Made by a program: the position numbers and the translations under genes. Source: an uncultured Clostridia bacterium (GTDB taxonomy: Bacteria; Bacillota; Clostridia; Christensenellales; CAG-917). From it: a stretch of DNA of 41,669 nucleotides. Location of the stretch: positions 1 to 41,669 of the forward strand of contig CALVTH010000012.1 in NCBI GenBank assembly GCA_944360115.1. Direction: 5' to 3'. The notes below the pieces were generated by a model. The model had not been told where the DNA came from. It searched no databases and worked only from the letters and a program-made list of their open reading frames with translations. This document shows positions 24,549 to 34,234 of this stretch, in pieces (positions within the stretch are counted from its first letter, which is position 1; every line of letters starts with the position of its first letter).

Positions 24549-24582
24549 GTTCCACACAAGTCAACAAAACCGGAGGTTTTCA

Positions 24583-27228
24583 ATGAAAAAGTTCGTTTAT
24601 CAGTTCAAGGAAGCAAGCCAGCTCGATTGCGACAGAAGAGCGCTTTTCGGCGGCAAAGGCGCCAACCTCGCCGAAATGACCAAGCTCGGTATGCCCGTGC
24701 CGCAAGGCTTCACCATCACCACCGAGGCGTGCACGCAGTACTACCTCGACGGTGAGAAAATCAGCGACGAGATTCAGGCGGAAATTATGGAAAACATCGC
24801 CAAACTCGAGAAACTCGTCGGCAAGGAGTTCGGCTCTCTCGACAATCCGCTTCTCGTTTCCGTCCGCTCCGGCGCACGCGCTTCGATGCCCGGCATGATG
24901 GACACCATCCTCAACCTCGGTCTCAACGACGAAGTCGTCGTCAGATTCGCCGAAAAGACGGGCAACCCCCGTTTTGCTTACGACAGCTACCGCCGCTTCA
25001 TTCAGATGTACTCCGATGTCGTCATGGAAGTCGGCAAGAAATATTTCGAACAGCTCATCGACGAGATGAAAGAGAAGAAGGGCGTCAAACTCGACACCGA
25101 ACTCGACGCCGACGACCTCAAGGCGCTCGCCGAGCAGTTCAAGGCCGAATACAAGGCCAAAATCGGCAAGGATTTCCCGCAGGATCCCAAGGAACAGCTC
25201 ATGGGCGCGGTCAAAGCCGTTTTCCGCAGCTGGAACAACGACCGTGCGGTTTACTACCGTCGTATGAACGACATCCCCGGCGACTGGGGCACCGCCGTCA
25301 ATGTCCAGATGATGGTGTTCGGCAACATGGGCGACACCTCCGGTACGGGCGTTGCGTTCTCCAGAAACCCCGCAACGGGCGAGAAGGGTCTCTTCGGCGA
25401 GTACCTCATGAACGCTCAGGGCGAAGATGTCGTCGCCGGCGTGCGCACTCCGTCCCCCATCTCCCACCTCAAGGACACCAACCCCAAGGTGTATGCCGAG
25501 TTCGTCGACATCGTCAAGAGACTGGAAGACCACTACAGGGATATGCAGGACATGGAGTTCACCATCGAGGAAGGCAAACTCTTCATGCTCCAGACCAGAA
25601 ACGGCAAGCGTACCGCGGCGGCGGCAGTCAAGATTGCCTGCGACCTCGTGGACGAGGGTATGCTCGACGAAAAGCAGGCTCTGCTTTCCCTCGACCCCAA
25701 ACAGCTTGACGCGCTCCTGCACCCCCGTTTCGACGAAGCGGCGTACAAGAAAGCCAAGCCCATCGGCAGAGCGCTTCCCGCTTCTCCCGGCGCTGCCTGC
25801 GGCAAAGTCGTGTTCACCGCAGAAGACGCCACCGACTGGGTCGTCAACAAGGGTGAAAAGAGAGTCGTCCTCGTCCGTCTCGAGACCTCTCCCGAAGACA
25901 TCGAAGGTATGCACTACGCGCAGGGTATCCTCACCGTTCGCGGCGGCATGACCTCTCACGCGGCGGTCGTTGCCCGCGGAATGGGCACCTGCTGCGTCTC
26001 CGGTTGCGGCGACATCAACATCAACGAAGAAAAGAAAGTGTTCACCCTCGGCGGAAAGACCTTCCACGAAGGAGACTGGATTTCCCTGAACGGTTCCACC
26101 GGCGAAATCTTCGCGGGCGAACTGCCCACCGTCGAAGCCGAACTTTCCGGTTATTTCGGCAGAATCATGGAATGGACGGACAAGTACCGTGCGCTCCATG
26201 TCAGGACCAACGCCGACACCCCGAGAGACGCCCGTCAGGCGCGTACTTTCGGCGCGGAAGGCATCGGTCTGTGCCGCACCGAACATATGTTCTTCGAGCC
26301 CGACAGAATCATGGCGATGCGTGAGATGATAGTCTCCGACACCGTCGAGAAGCGCGAAAAGGCGCTTGCCAAACTTCTGCCCATGCAGCAGGGCGACTTC
26401 GAAGCCCTCTACGAGGCTCTCGAAGGCACTCCCGTCACCATCCGCTTCCTCGACCCGCCGCTCCATGAGTTCGTGCCCACCGAAGAGGCCGACATCAAGG
26501 CGCTTGCCAAGGATATGGATATGACCGTCGACGCAGTCAAAGCCGTCATCACCGGTCTGCACGAGTTCAACCCCATGATGGGTCACAGAGGCTGCCGTCT
26601 CGCGGTCACCTATCCCGAAATCGCGGTCATGCAGACCAAGGCGGTCATGCAGGCGGCAATCGCGGTGCAGAAGAAGCACCCCGACTGGAAGATGGTCCCC
26701 GAAATCATGATTCCGCTCGTCGGCGAAATCAAAGAGCTTGCCTATGTCAAGGGCGTCGTGGTTTCCACCGCCGACAAGTGCCTTGCGGACGCAGGCGTGC
26801 AGATGAAGTATAAGGTCGGCACCATGATAGAGATCCCGCGTGCGGCGCTCACCGCCGACGCAATCGCCACCGAAGCGGAGTTCTTCTCATTCGGCACCAA
26901 CGACCTCACCCAGATGACCTTCGGTTTCAGCCGTGACGACGCAGGCAAGTTCCTGAACGCCTACTACGAGAAGAAGATTTACGAATCCGATCCCTTTGCC
27001 CGTCTCGACCAGGTCGGCGTCGGCAAACTCGTCAAGATGGCTGCCGAACTCGGCAGGGCAACCCGTCCCGACATTCACCTCGGCATCTGCGGTGAGCACG
27101 GCGGCGACCCCTCCACCATCGAGTTCTGCCACAATATCGGTCTCGATTATGTGTCCTGCTCGCCCTACCGTGTGCCCATCGCGCGTCTTGCCGCGGCACA
27201 GGCGAACATCAAGAACCCCAGAAAGTAA
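24583..27228 (+). CDS. ppdK: Pyruvate, phosphate dikinase
   Basis: 881 residues, the full family length. It interconverts pyruvate + ATP + phosphate and PEP + AMP + PPi in the cytoplasm, and in many anaerobes serves PPi-linked glycolysis. The N-terminal ATP-grasp domain starts LFGGKGANLAEMTKLGMPVP. The swivelling domain carries the catalytic histidine in GGMTSHAAVVARGMG (H459). The C-terminal PEP/pyruvate barrel carries the catalytic Cys836 in GICGEHGG, with the metal-binding stretch MIPLVGEIKEL near 708. The ribosome site is CCGGAGG. Codon use is strongly C-ending and smooth, as in a highly expressed gene. Terminator at 27255-27280. It is divergent from corA. Confidence 0.97.
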   Translation: MKKFVYQFKEASQLDCDRRALFGGKGANLAEMTKLGMPVPQGFTITTEACTQYYLDGEKISDEIQAEIMENIAKLEKLVGKEFGSLDNPLLVSVRSGARASMPGMMDTILNLGLNDEVVVRFAEKTGNPRFAYDSYRRFIQMYSDVVMEVGKKYFEQLIDEMKEKKGVKLDTELDADDLKALAEQFKAEYKAKIGKDFPQDPKEQLMGAVKAVFRSWNNDRAVYYRRMNDIPGDWGTAVNVQMMVFGNMGDTSGTGVAFSRNPATGEKGLFGEYLMNAQGEDVVAGVRTPSPISHLKDTNPKVYAEFVDIVKRLEDHYRDMQDMEFTIEEGKLFMLQTRNGKRTAAAAVKIACDLVDEGMLDEKQALLSLDPKQLDALLHPRFDEAAYKKAKPIGRALPASPGAACGKVVFTAEDATDWVVNKGEKRVVLVRLETSPEDIEGMHYAQGILTVRGGMTSHAAVVARGMGTCCVSGCGDININEEKKVFTLGGKTFHEGDWISLNGSTGEIFAGELPTVEAELSGYFGRIMEWTDKYRALHVRTNADTPRDARQARTFGAEGIGLCRTEHMFFEPDRIMAMREMIVSDTVEKREKALAKLLPMQQGDFEALYEALEGTPVTIRFLDPPLHEFVPTEEADIKALAKDMDMTVDAVKAVITGLHEFNPMMGHRGCRLAVTYPEIAVMQTKAVMQAAIAVQKKHPDWKMVPEIMIPLVGEIKELAYVKGVVVSTADKCLADAGVQMKYKVGTMIEIPRAALTADAIATEAEFFSFGTNDLTQMTFGFSRDDAGKFLNAYYEKKIYESDPFARLDQVGVGKLVKMAAELGRATRPDIHLGICGEHGGDPSTIEFCHNIGLDYVSCSPYRVPIARLAAAQANIKNPRK

Positions 27229-27254
27229 ACGCCCCGTTTACGCACAAAAGACGA

Positions 27255-27280
27255 AAAGCCCGCGGAAATCCGCGGGCTTT
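27255..27280 (+). terminator. Terminator of ppdK
   Basis: AAAGCCCGCGGA and TCCGCGGGCTTT form a perfect 12-bp stem around AA, 26 bp after the stop codon. Confidence 0.85.
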
Positions 27281-27329
27281 GCATTTGCCGCAAACAGCCG
27301 TGCGGCACGGACCTGTCATTCTTCGTGCA

Positions 27330-27392
27330 ACACAATCGGGGCGACCGATTGACCTGATTGGCGCGACACAATCGGGGCGACCGATTGACCTG
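27330..27392. repeat. 27-bp direct repeat, two copies 36 bp apart
   Basis: Identical units at 27330-27356 and 27366-27392. Each contains an inverted repeat, CAATCGG and CCGATTG around GGCGA, so each can fold alone. A degraded third half-unit (ACCTG then ATT) precedes them near 27311. Confidence 0.85.
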
Positions 27393-27444
27393 TACACCGC
27401 ATCACCGAGTCGGCGGGGAGGTGCCGAGGCGTTTTTTTCAAGCA

Positions 27445-27469
27445 AAAACCCCGTTAGATACGGGGTTTT
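27445..27469. terminator. Terminator of the OYE-family gene, probably bidirectional
   Basis: AAAACCCCGT and ACGGGGTTTT pair over 10 bp around TAGAT. On the minus strand it is followed by TTTTTGCTTG. Its loop side contains the CCCCGTTAGATA also found in the dispersed repeat at 23183. Confidence 0.75.
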
Positions 27470-27560
27470 GCGTTTGTTTGATTGTTGTTTGCTTTGCGGT
27501 TTCCGTCGGGGAAATCCGTGCGGAGCGCCGTTTGAACGGTCGGTCGGGCGACCGCGGAGG

Positions 27561-29615
27561 TCAGATTTTTTCGGCGATTTCCCACGCGCGCCACACCACC
27601 GTGCGGAGGTTGCCCACCTTCTCGGCGTCGCCGACGATGTGGATATGGCGGCCTTTCCTGACCAGCGGGGCGGGAGTGTAGCCCACGGACATAATAACCG
27701 TGTCCGCTTTCGGTTCCTTGCGCGAGCCGTCTTTCATCACGACGGTGACTTTGCCGTCGCCGATTTTCTCCACGCGGCTTTCGAGATAGACGGGCACTTT
27801 CTTCCAGTTGAAGAAATCGCGCAGATAAGAGGAGTTTGCAAGGCAGATTCCCGGGGTGGTTATGAGGTCGTTCATGGCTTCCACTATGACGGGGCGTTTG
27901 CCTTTGAGATAGAGGTCGTAGGCGATTTCGCAGCCGGTCAGTCCGCCGCCGATTATCACCACATCGTCGCCGACGGGTTTGGTGCCGTTGAGATACTCGA
28001 TGGCTTCCACCGCGGTCTCAGCGCCGGGGATGTTGAGCCTGCGGGGCTTGGCGCCCGTTGCGACGACGATTTCGTCGGCGTCGAGGGCGGAGATGTCCGT
28101 GATTTCGGTGCTGAATCTGACCTCGATGCCCAGTTTCTCTATCTGACGGCGGTACCATTCGATGAGTTCACGGTCCTTTTCCTTGAAAGAGGGCGCCGCC
28201 GCGGGAATGAATACGCCGCCGAGTCTGTCGGTCTTTTCGTAGATCGTGACGGAGTGTCCGCGCAGAGTGGCAACGCGCGCGACTTCCATTCCGCCCACGC
28301 CGCCGCCTATGACGGCTACTTTCTTTTTCTTCCTGGCGGGCACTATGTCGAAGCGGTGATTCTGCATTGTCAGCGGGTTGAGCGCGCATCGTGCCATGTG
28401 CCCCGCGTCGGTGAGCGGAGCGGTGTTGCCCGTGCCTTTGGCTTTGGACATGGTGAAACACCCGTTGTGACAGCAGATACAGGGCTGAATGTCCTCTTCG
28501 TTGCCGTCTTTGAGTTTCCTGACCCATGCGCCGTCGGTGAGGAACTGCCTCGCCACGCCCATGCCGTCGATTTTGCCTTCCTCGATTGCCTTTGCGGCGG
28601 TGACGGCGTTCATTCTGCCCGCGCACACGACGGGTATGTCGACGAATTTCTTGATGTGCGCCACATCGTCGAGGTTGCAGTTTTCGGGCATATAGGCTGG
28701 CGGATGCGCCCAGTACCACGCGTCGTAGGTGCCGTTGTCGGCGTTGAACATATCGTAGCCCGCGTCCTGAAGATATTTGGCGGCGCGTTCGCTTTCTTCC
28801 ATATCGCGCCCGATTTCCTCGTATTCCTCGCCGGGCAGGGCGCCCACGCAGAAGTCCTTGGTCTTGCTGACGACGGAATAGCGCAGAGAGACGGGATAGT
28901 CCTCGCCGCATTCGGCTTTTATGGCTCTCACCACTTCGACGGCGAAACGGTAGCGGTTCTCGAAACTGCCGCCGTAATCGTCGGTGCGTTTGTTGGTGTA
29001 TTTGAGCGTGAACTGGTCGAGCAGATAGCCCTCGTGCACGGCGTGCACCTCGACTCCGTCGACGCCGGCTTCCTTGCATTTCTTTGCCGTCAGCGCATAA
29101 GCGCGGATTATATCCTTGATTTCCTTTTCGGTGAGGGCGCGGCAGGTGACATCCTCGGTCCAGCGCGAGGGAAGTTCGCTGGGGGACGCTGAGATATAGG
29201 ACGGGTCGACGAAAGGTTTCATGAGCGCGCCGACGAATTTGTTTTTCATGGGCAGGGCGAGCATTTCGCTGAGCGCGAAAGACCTGCCGAATCCCGCCGT
29301 CAACTGCACGAAAAGCTTTGCGCCTGTCTTGTGGATTTCCTCCATATACGGCTTGAGTTTTCTGAACGCACCGTCGGCTTTGTAGAGCCATTGCCCGCCT
29401 ATGAGGTTGCGCAGGGGCGCGATACCGGGGATGATGAGACCCACTTCGTTGCGGGCGCGTTCGAGGAAAAAGTCGGCGGCGTCCTTGTCGAAATGGTGCG
29501 GCTCCATCCAGCCGAAGAGCGAAGTGCCGCCCATGGGACAGAGCACGACGCGGTTCTTGATTTCGACATCGCGGATTTTCCACGGCGTAAACAACGCCTT
29601 GTATTCAGCTCTCAT
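27561..29615 (-). CDS. NADH:flavin oxidoreductase, OYE-type with Fe-S and FAD domains
   Basis: 684 residues with the three-part plan of 2,4-dienoyl-CoA reductase, enoate reductase and BaiCD/BaiH. The N-terminal FMN barrel (LFTPWKIRDVEIKNRVV at about 8-24) includes HAVHEGYLLDQF. The [4Fe-4S] ligands are C-x2-C-x3-C (CICCHNGC) and a fourth Cys in ARCALNP, with a longer spacer (23 residues) than in FadH. The C-terminal FAD/NAD(P)H part has two dinucleotide folds, VAVIGGGVGGMEVA and VVIIGGGLTGCEIA. Family knowledge: NAD(P)H-dependent reduction of alpha,beta-unsaturated acyl or steroid substrates. The substrate cannot be read from the sequence. The ATG has GGAGG; it is monocistronic with a clear promoter and terminator. 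Confidence 0.88.
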   Translation of the reverse strand: MRAEYKALFTPWKIRDVEIKNRVVLCPMGGTSLFGWMEPHHFDKDAADFFLERARNEVGLIIPGIAPLRNLIGGQWLYKADGAFRKLKPYMEEIHKTGAKLFVQLTAGFGRSFALSEMLALPMKNKFVGALMKPFVDPSYISASPSELPSRWTEDVTCRALTEKEIKDIIRAYALTAKKCKEAGVDGVEVHAVHEGYLLDQFTLKYTNKRTDDYGGSFENRYRFAVEVVRAIKAECGEDYPVSLRYSVVSKTKDFCVGALPGEEYEEIGRDMEESERAAKYLQDAGYDMFNADNGTYDAWYWAHPPAYMPENCNLDDVAHIKKFVDIPVVCAGRMNAVTAAKAIEEGKIDGMGVARQFLTDGAWVRKLKDGNEEDIQPCICCHNGCFTMSKAKGTGNTAPLTDAGHMARCALNPLTMQNHRFDIVPARKKKKVAVIGGGVGGMEVARVATLRGHSVTIYEKTDRLGGVFIPAAAPSFKEKDRELIEWYRRQIEKLGIEVRFSTEITDISALDADEIVVATGAKPRRLNIPGAETAVEAIEYLNGTKPVGDDVVIIGGGLTGCEIAYDLYLKGKRPVIVEAMNDLITTPGICLANSSYLRDFFNWKKVPVYLESRVEKIGDGKVTVVMKDGSRKEPKADTVIMSVGYTPAPLVRKGRHIHIVGDAEKVGNLRTVVWRAWEIAEKI

Positions 29616-29647
29616 ATTTTGCCTCCGAAGCGTGATTGTTCACTTGA

Positions 29648-29676
29648 ATTATACTCCCGAAACGGCGGGGTGTAAA
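29648..29676 (-). promoter_or_regulatory. Promoter of the OYE-family gene
   Basis: On the minus strand, TTTACA (29671-29676), 17 bp, TATAAT (29648-29653), 33 bp before the start codon. Confidence 0.75.
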
Positions 29677-29887
29677 TACCGCAAAAAATGCGACGGCGCG
29701 GACGACGGCGGCGTCGCCGCGGTCGGTTTTGTGTCCGAGAAAGGCGCTTTGAAGCAATTTTGCGGTAAATTGAGGGTTTTCTTAGGAAAATGGGGAAAGT
29801 TTATCGTATATAAAAGAGAAAGAAGCGTACGCCGCGCGGGCGGAGTGCGCGCACGGAGGACGGCGACGCGTCGCGTCGCGCAGGAAA

Positions 29888-31753
29888 GTGGCAGGTTTTT
29901 CCGACCAATTCATCGGCGAACTGAAATACAAGAACGATATCGTGAGCGTGATATCGCAGTATGTTCCCCTCACCAGAAAGGGGAGCAAGTATTTCTGTTG
30001 TTGTCCTTTCCACAACGAAAAAACGGCTTCCATGTGCGTCAACTCCGACGGGCAGTATTACCATTGCTTCGGCTGCGGCGTCAGCGGCGATGTCATCACT
30101 TTCGTCATGGAAATGGAGTCGCTGTCCTATGTGGACGCCGTCAAGCTGCTTGCCGAGCGCGCCAACATGACCTTGCCCGAGTTCAAGGGCGACGCGGAAT
30201 ATCACAAGAAAAAGGAGCGCGGCGAGACCCTGCGCAACCTCATGCGCGACGCGGCGGCGTACTATCACGCCAATCTCGTGCGCGAGAACGAAGGCAGGGA
30301 AGCGCGCGCCTACCTCGACGGGCGCGGCATAACCGAGAACATACGCACGGCGTTCGGGCTCGGGTTGTCTCTCGGCTATGACCAACTGCAAGGATATATG
30401 CGCCGCAAAGGCTATGCGGTCAAGGACCTCGTCGCCTGCGGACTGGTCAACGGCGAGCGGCTTTCGGACGCTTTCGCGGGCAGAATCATCGTTCCCATTA
30501 TGGACGGCATGGGCAATGTGATCGCTTTCGGCGGGCGCATATACCGCGGCGAGGAGAATGTCGCGAAATACAAGAATTCCACCAACACCGTGCTCTTCGA
30601 CAAGAGCCGCACGGTGTACGGCGTGAACTTCGTGAAGAAAGAGAAAAAGCGCGTCACGGGGCTGAACGAAGTCATCCTCGTCGAGGGATACATGGATGTC
30701 ATAAGCCTGGCGGCGGGCGGCTTCCGCAACGCCGTGGCTTGCATGGGCACCGCGTTGACGCCATTGCAGGCGCGCGAAATAAAGAGGCTGGCTTCCACCG
30801 TGTTCGTGTGCTACGACGGTGATGCGGCGGGCAGAAAAGCCGCCATACGCAATGTCGACCCGCTCGTCGCCGAAGGACTGGAAGTCAGGGTGGTGTCGCT
30901 CGCCGACGGTTGCGACCCCGACGACACCATAAGGAAGGAAGGCGCGGACGGGTTTTCCCGCCGCCTGAAAGAGGCGTTGCCCGTGGTGGAATACAAACTG
31001 AAAGTGTGCGCGGATGCCTGCGATATGAACACGGCGACGGGGCGGGCGAAGTATGTCGCCGCCGCGCTCAATGTGCTTGCCAAAGTGGACGGAGAAGCCG
31101 AACGCGAAGTTTATTACAACGAAGTGTCATCAAAAAGCGGCGTTTCCGTCGATACGCTGAGACATCAGTTTGCGACGCGTGGCAGGAGCGCGACCACCGC
31201 ACGGGGACAGGAGACGGGCGCGAAGACGCGGGCGGCGAAGGACGCGAAGAGCGTGCGCGCGGCGCGGTTCGTGCTGAACGCCATGTTCCGCAAGTGCCAT
31301 TTCGCCGACACTTCGGACATAATTCCCGAGTGGTTGCCGAGCGACGAGACGAGGAAAATTTACGCGTGGATAGTCGCGCGCAACGCCGCCGAGGACGGTT
31401 TGCGCGGGGGCGGCTCCCGCGGAAGCGCGGAAAATTCCGACGGGGGAGACGGCGCGGTTGCGGCAGACACCGACATCTTCCGCGGCGGGGTGAGCAAGGA
31501 GGAACTGGACGCCGTGCTCGCCAGCGAGACGGAATTCGGCAAGGAGGGTTCGGCGGCGGAGAGCGCCGACGCCAGGTTCTACACCGATTGTCTCGTCGTT
31601 ATGGGCGACGCGTACATAGCCGGCAAAATCAAACAACTCACCGAAAGACACAAGGCATCGGCGGACGCCGCGGAACGCAACGAAATCGTGCGGCAGATCA
31701 CCGTATGGCAGCAAAAAGCGAAATCGAAAAATCCAAAGGATAAATTAGGATAA
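29888..31753 (+). CDS. dnaG: DNA primase
   Basis: 621 residues. It makes RNA primers at the replication fork with the DnaB helicase. The N-terminal zinc finger is C39-P-F-H42 with C60-F-G-C63 (CHC2 type). The TOPRIM core has ILVEGYMDV (E266) and CYDGDAAG (D310, D312). The C-terminal helicase-binding part is divergent, with a Gly/Ser/Asp-rich insertion near 505-530. The start is GTG at 29888, which fits the usual family beginning ([24 protein letters not shown]); AGGA is 2 nt upstream, an unusually short spacing. rpoD follows after 16 bp, the classical primase-sigma order. I see no clear promoter in the 5' gap, only AT-rich candidates near 29770-29814. Confidence 0.95.
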   Translation: MAGFSDQFIGELKYKNDIVSVISQYVPLTRKGSKYFCCCPFHNEKTASMCVNSDGQYYHCFGCGVSGDVITFVMEMESLSYVDAVKLLAERANMTLPEFKGDAEYHKKKERGETLRNLMRDAAAYYHANLVRENEGREARAYLDGRGITENIRTAFGLGLSLGYDQLQGYMRRKGYAVKDLVACGLVNGERLSDAFAGRIIVPIMDGMGNVIAFGGRIYRGEENVAKYKNSTNTVLFDKSRTVYGVNFVKKEKKRVTGLNEVILVEGYMDVISLAAGGFRNAVACMGTALTPLQAREIKRLASTVFVCYDGDAAGRKAAIRNVDPLVAEGLEVRVVSLADGCDPDDTIRKEGADGFSRRLKEALPVVEYKLKVCADACDMNTATGRAKYVAAALNVLAKVDGEAEREVYYNEVSSKSGVSVDTLRHQFATRGRSATTARGQETGAKTRAAKDAKSVRAARFVLNAMFRKCHFADTSDIIPEWLPSDETRKIYAWIVARNAAEDGLRGGGSRGSAENSDGGDGAVAADTDIFRGGVSKEELDAVLASETEFGKEGSAAESADARFYTDCLVVMGDAYIAGKIKQLTERHKASADAAERNEIVRQITVWQQKAKSKNPKDKLG

Positions 31754-31769
31754 TCCGAGGAGGAGAAAT

Positions 31770-32816
31770 TTGGACAGAGAACAACTGTTGAAACAGGAAA
31801 TCGAAAAACTCATCGCTCACGCCCGCGAGAAGGGCAGCATCCCCGAAGAAGAGGTGATGACCCGTCTCGAACATCTCGGCGCGACCGCCGAGGACCTCGA
31901 GGGCGTGTTCAAGGCGCTCAACGACGAGAATATCACCGTGGTGTCCTCCACAAAGGACGACGAGGACATCGACAAGATCATCGAGGGCAATTTCGACGAT
32001 TCCGTCAAGATGTATCTCAAGGACATCGGCAAGGTGCCCCTGCTTTCCGCCGAAAAAGAGGTGGAACTGGCAAAGCGTATGGCGGAGGGCGACGAGGAAG
32101 CCAAGCGCACCCTCTCGGAAGCCAACCTGCGCCTTGTGGTGTCCATTGCGAAGAGGTATGTCGGGCGCGGTATGCAATTCCTCGACCTTATTCAGGAGGG
32201 CAACCTCGGACTTATGAAGGCGGTGGAGAAATTCGACTACACCCGCGGCTTCAAGTTCTCGACATATGCCACATGGTGGATAAGGCAGGCAATCACTCGC
32301 GCCATTGCCGACCAGGCGCGCACGATAAGAATCCCCGTGCACATGGTGGAAACCATAAACAAACAAGTGCGCGCAACGCGTCAGCTGTTGCAGAAACTGG
32401 GCAGAGAGCCCACGCCCGAGGAGATTGCCGAGTATCTCGGTTGCTCCGAGGAGCGCGTGCGCGAAATCCAGAAGATAGCGCAGGACCCCGTCTCCCTCGA
32501 AACGCCGATAGGCGAGGAAGAGGACAGTCATCTCGGCGATTTCATCGAGGACAACACGGCTTTGTCGCCTTCCGATGTCGCCGAGAGCAATATGCTGAAA
32601 GAGCAGCTGGTGCAGGTGCTCAACACCCTCACCCCCCGCGAGGAAAAGGTGCTGAGACTGCGTTACGGTCTCGACGACAGTCACCCCCGCACCCTCGAGG
32701 AAGTGGGCAAGGAATTCAATGTCACGCGTGAGCGTATCAGGCAGATAGAGGCGAAGGCGCTGCGCAAACTGCGTCATCCCAACCGTCTCAAGAAACTGAA
32801 GGATTTCGACAACTGA
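31770..32816 (+). CDS. rpoD: Primary RNA polymerase sigma factor (SigA/RpoD)
   Basis: 348 residues. Region 1.2 starts near 70 ([16 protein letters not shown]). Region 2 includes [38 protein letters not shown] and the -10 reading helix around [19 protein letters not shown] (about 162-180). Region 3 starts near [12 protein letters not shown]. Region 4 ends with the -35 reading helix-turn-helix [20 protein letters not shown] (about 306-325). The start is TTG at 31770 with AGGAGG 6-8 nt upstream; no ATG is near. It has a short region 1.1, as in Bacillota. Its presence agrees with the TTGxxx-N17-TATAAT promoters seen through the window. Confidence 0.97.
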   Translation: MDREQLLKQEIEKLIAHAREKGSIPEEEVMTRLEHLGATAEDLEGVFKALNDENITVVSSTKDDEDIDKIIEGNFDDSVKMYLKDIGKVPLLSAEKEVELAKRMAEGDEEAKRTLSEANLRLVVSIAKRYVGRGMQFLDLIQEGNLGLMKAVEKFDYTRGFKFSTYATWWIRQAITRAIADQARTIRIPVHMVETINKQVRATRQLLQKLGREPTPEEIAEYLGCSEERVREIQKIAQDPVSLETPIGEEEDSHLGDFIEDNTALSPSDVAESNMLKEQLVQVLNTLTPREEKVLRLRYGLDDSHPRTLEEVGKEFNVTRERIRQIEAKALRKLRHPNRLKKLKDFDN

Positions 32817-32817
32817 T

Positions 32818-33489
32818 ATGCCCGTGAAGCTGGACGAAAGACTGTACGCGGCGGCGGTGCTGTGCCGTCCCGTCGAGGGCAGGACATTCTGCGATGTGGG
32901 GTGCGACCACGGCAAACTCGCCTGTCATCTGGCGGCGCTCGGCGCGTCGAAAGTCATCGCCACCGACATCAGCCGTCCCTCGCTCGCCAAGGCCGTGCGG
33001 CTCGCCGAGGAATTCGGCGTGGCGGACACCGTGGAGACGCGGGCGGGCGACGGGCTGGACATAGTGGCGGCGGACGAGGCGGATGTGGTGATAATCGCCG
33101 GAATGGGCGGCGACACCGTGTCCGAAATCGTCTCGCGTGCGGCGGGACAGGGCAAAATGTTCGCCCGCTATGTGCTGTCTCCCAACACGCACCCCGAAAA
33201 GGTGCGCGCGGGACTGTGCAAGGCGGGATACCGCATAACCGACGACGCGACGGTGAGCGCCGGCGGCAAGAATTACACGCTGATTGCGGCGGAGAGGGGA
33301 GCGGAAACCCTCGACGGACTGCAACTGTTGTTCGGCAAATTTTTCCGCACGGACGCGACTTTCCCCGCGAGAGCGCGCGCCGAAAAACTGCTGCTGGAGA
33401 GCAAACTCGGCAGTGCGCCCGCACACGCCAACGCGCGTTACGACGCGCTGGTGCAGGCGCTCGGAGAGGTGAAAGATGAAGATAAATGA
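32818..33489 (+). CDS. trmK: tRNA (adenine-22-N1)-methyltransferase
   Basis: 223 residues. TrmK methylates N1 of A22 in tRNA using S-adenosylmethionine. The AdoMet loop is CDVGCDHGKLACHL (about 25-38), followed by the acidic TDIS and the family motif IIAGMGGDTVSEIV (about 93-106). This gene is the usual neighbour downstream of sigA in Bacillota (YqfN), which strongly supports the call. The ATG is 1 bp after the rpoD stop; the only ribosome site is AAGGAT inside rpoD, so translational coupling is likely. It overlaps the next gene by 14 bp. Confidence 0.92.
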   Translation: MPVKLDERLYAAAVLCRPVEGRTFCDVGCDHGKLACHLAALGASKVIATDISRPSLAKAVRLAEEFGVADTVETRAGDGLDIVAADEADVVIIAGMGGDTVSEIVSRAAGQGKMFARYVLSPNTHPEKVRAGLCKAGYRITDDATVSAGGKNYTLIAAERGAETLDGLQLLFGKFFRTDATFPARARAEKLLLESKLGSAPAHANARYDALVQALGEVKDEDK

Positions 33490-34234
33490 CATCCTGCGTG
33501 CGGTGGAAGAAGCGGCTCCGGCGTATCTTGCCGAAGAGTGGGACAATGTGGGGCTTATGCTGGGGGACGGAGACGCCGAATGTACGGGCGTTGCCGTCAC
33601 TCTCGACTGCACGGCGGAGACCGCGGAAAAGGCGGCAGCGGAGGGCTGCAACCTCATCCTCTCTCATCATCCGCTGATATTCCGTCCGCTTTGCAATCTG
33701 GACTATTCCTCGTCGTCGGCACGGCTGATTGCCGCGCTTGTCAGGGGCGACATCGCAGTGTATTCCGCGCACACGAATCTCGACGCTTCCGCAAGCGGCG
33801 CCGGCGCGGAGATTGCCCGCAGGCTGGGCGGCAGCCCCGAGGTGGTCGGGTGCGGCTGTTACGCCGACATAGAGGAGAGGAGCGCGGTGCAACTGGCAAA
33901 GGATGTCGCGCGTTTGCTCGGAGACAAAACGGTGACGGTGACCTCGCCGGAGGGCAGGGTGCGTCGCGTTTACATCGTGTCGGGCGCGGGGTGCGACGAC
34001 GGCGGCTATGCCGCGGCCAAGGCGGACGCCGACGCGTTTGTGTGCGGAGAGGTGAAGCATCACATCGCCGTGCGCTCTGCGGAGGAAGGCTTCCCCGTGG
34101 TGGGATTCTCCCATTATTACAGCGAAACAATATGTTGTGATGTGCTTATCGACCTTATAAAGTCGCGTTTTTGCGGGCTCAAGGTTGTTGACGCACGGAA
34201 CGGCTGTCCTTATAAAACTTTGGAGGAACTATGA
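33476..34234 (+). CDS. Nif3-like dinuclear metal-centre protein (DUF34/YqfO family)
   Basis: 252 residues. Motifs are EEWDNVGLMLGD (about 20-31), the metal-binding LILSHHPLIFRP (about 60-71), YSAHTNLDAS (about 95-104) and the C-terminal SHYYSE, which supplies the remaining His/Glu ligands. It is annotated in databases as GTP cyclohydrolase 1 type 2 / NIF3; the true cellular role is unsettled. It is the short form, lacking the ~100-residue PII-like insertion found in Bacillus YqfO. GGAGAGG lies before the ATG. It overlaps trmK by 14 bp and the zinc-ribbon gene by 4 bp, so all are in one operon. Confidence 0.92.
   Translation: MKINDILRAVEEAAPAYLAEEWDNVGLMLGDGDAECTGVAVTLDCTAETAEKAAAEGCNLILSHHPLIFRPLCNLDYSSSSARLIAALVRGDIAVYSAHTNLDASASGAGAEIARRLGGSPEVVGCGCYADIEERSAVQLAKDVARLLGDKTVTVTSPEGRVRRVYIVSGAGCDDGGYAAAKADADAFVCGEVKHHIAVRSAEEGFPVVGFSHYYSETICCDVLIDLIKSRFCGLKVVDARNGCPYKTLEEL

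Larger units (their letters stand above)
24254..24582. other. Shared control region between corA and ppdK
   Basis: Apart from the 12-codon leader ORF there is no gene. From left to right: corA ribosome site, leader hairpin, leader ORF, corA promoter, an inverted repeat spanning both -35 elements, ppdK promoter, an 18-bp palindrome and a GNRA hairpin near the ppdK ribosome site. Confidence 0.65.
27229..27560. other. Intergenic region with terminators and repeats
   Basis: No gene seen. It holds the ppdK terminator, two copies of a 27-bp repeat, a T7 run after an imperfect hairpin (about 27399-27438) and a strong bidirectional hairpin at 27445-27469. Confidence 0.6.

Noticed and set aside
27330-27392. 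CRISPR array
   Set aside because: Only two repeats with a 9-bp spacer, no cas genes, and a terminator context.
27403-27413. CACCGAGTCGG, as in the tail of a Cas9 tracrRNA
   Set aside because: An 11-base chance match; the partner strand of the hairpin differs, and no Cas9 or repeat array is present.
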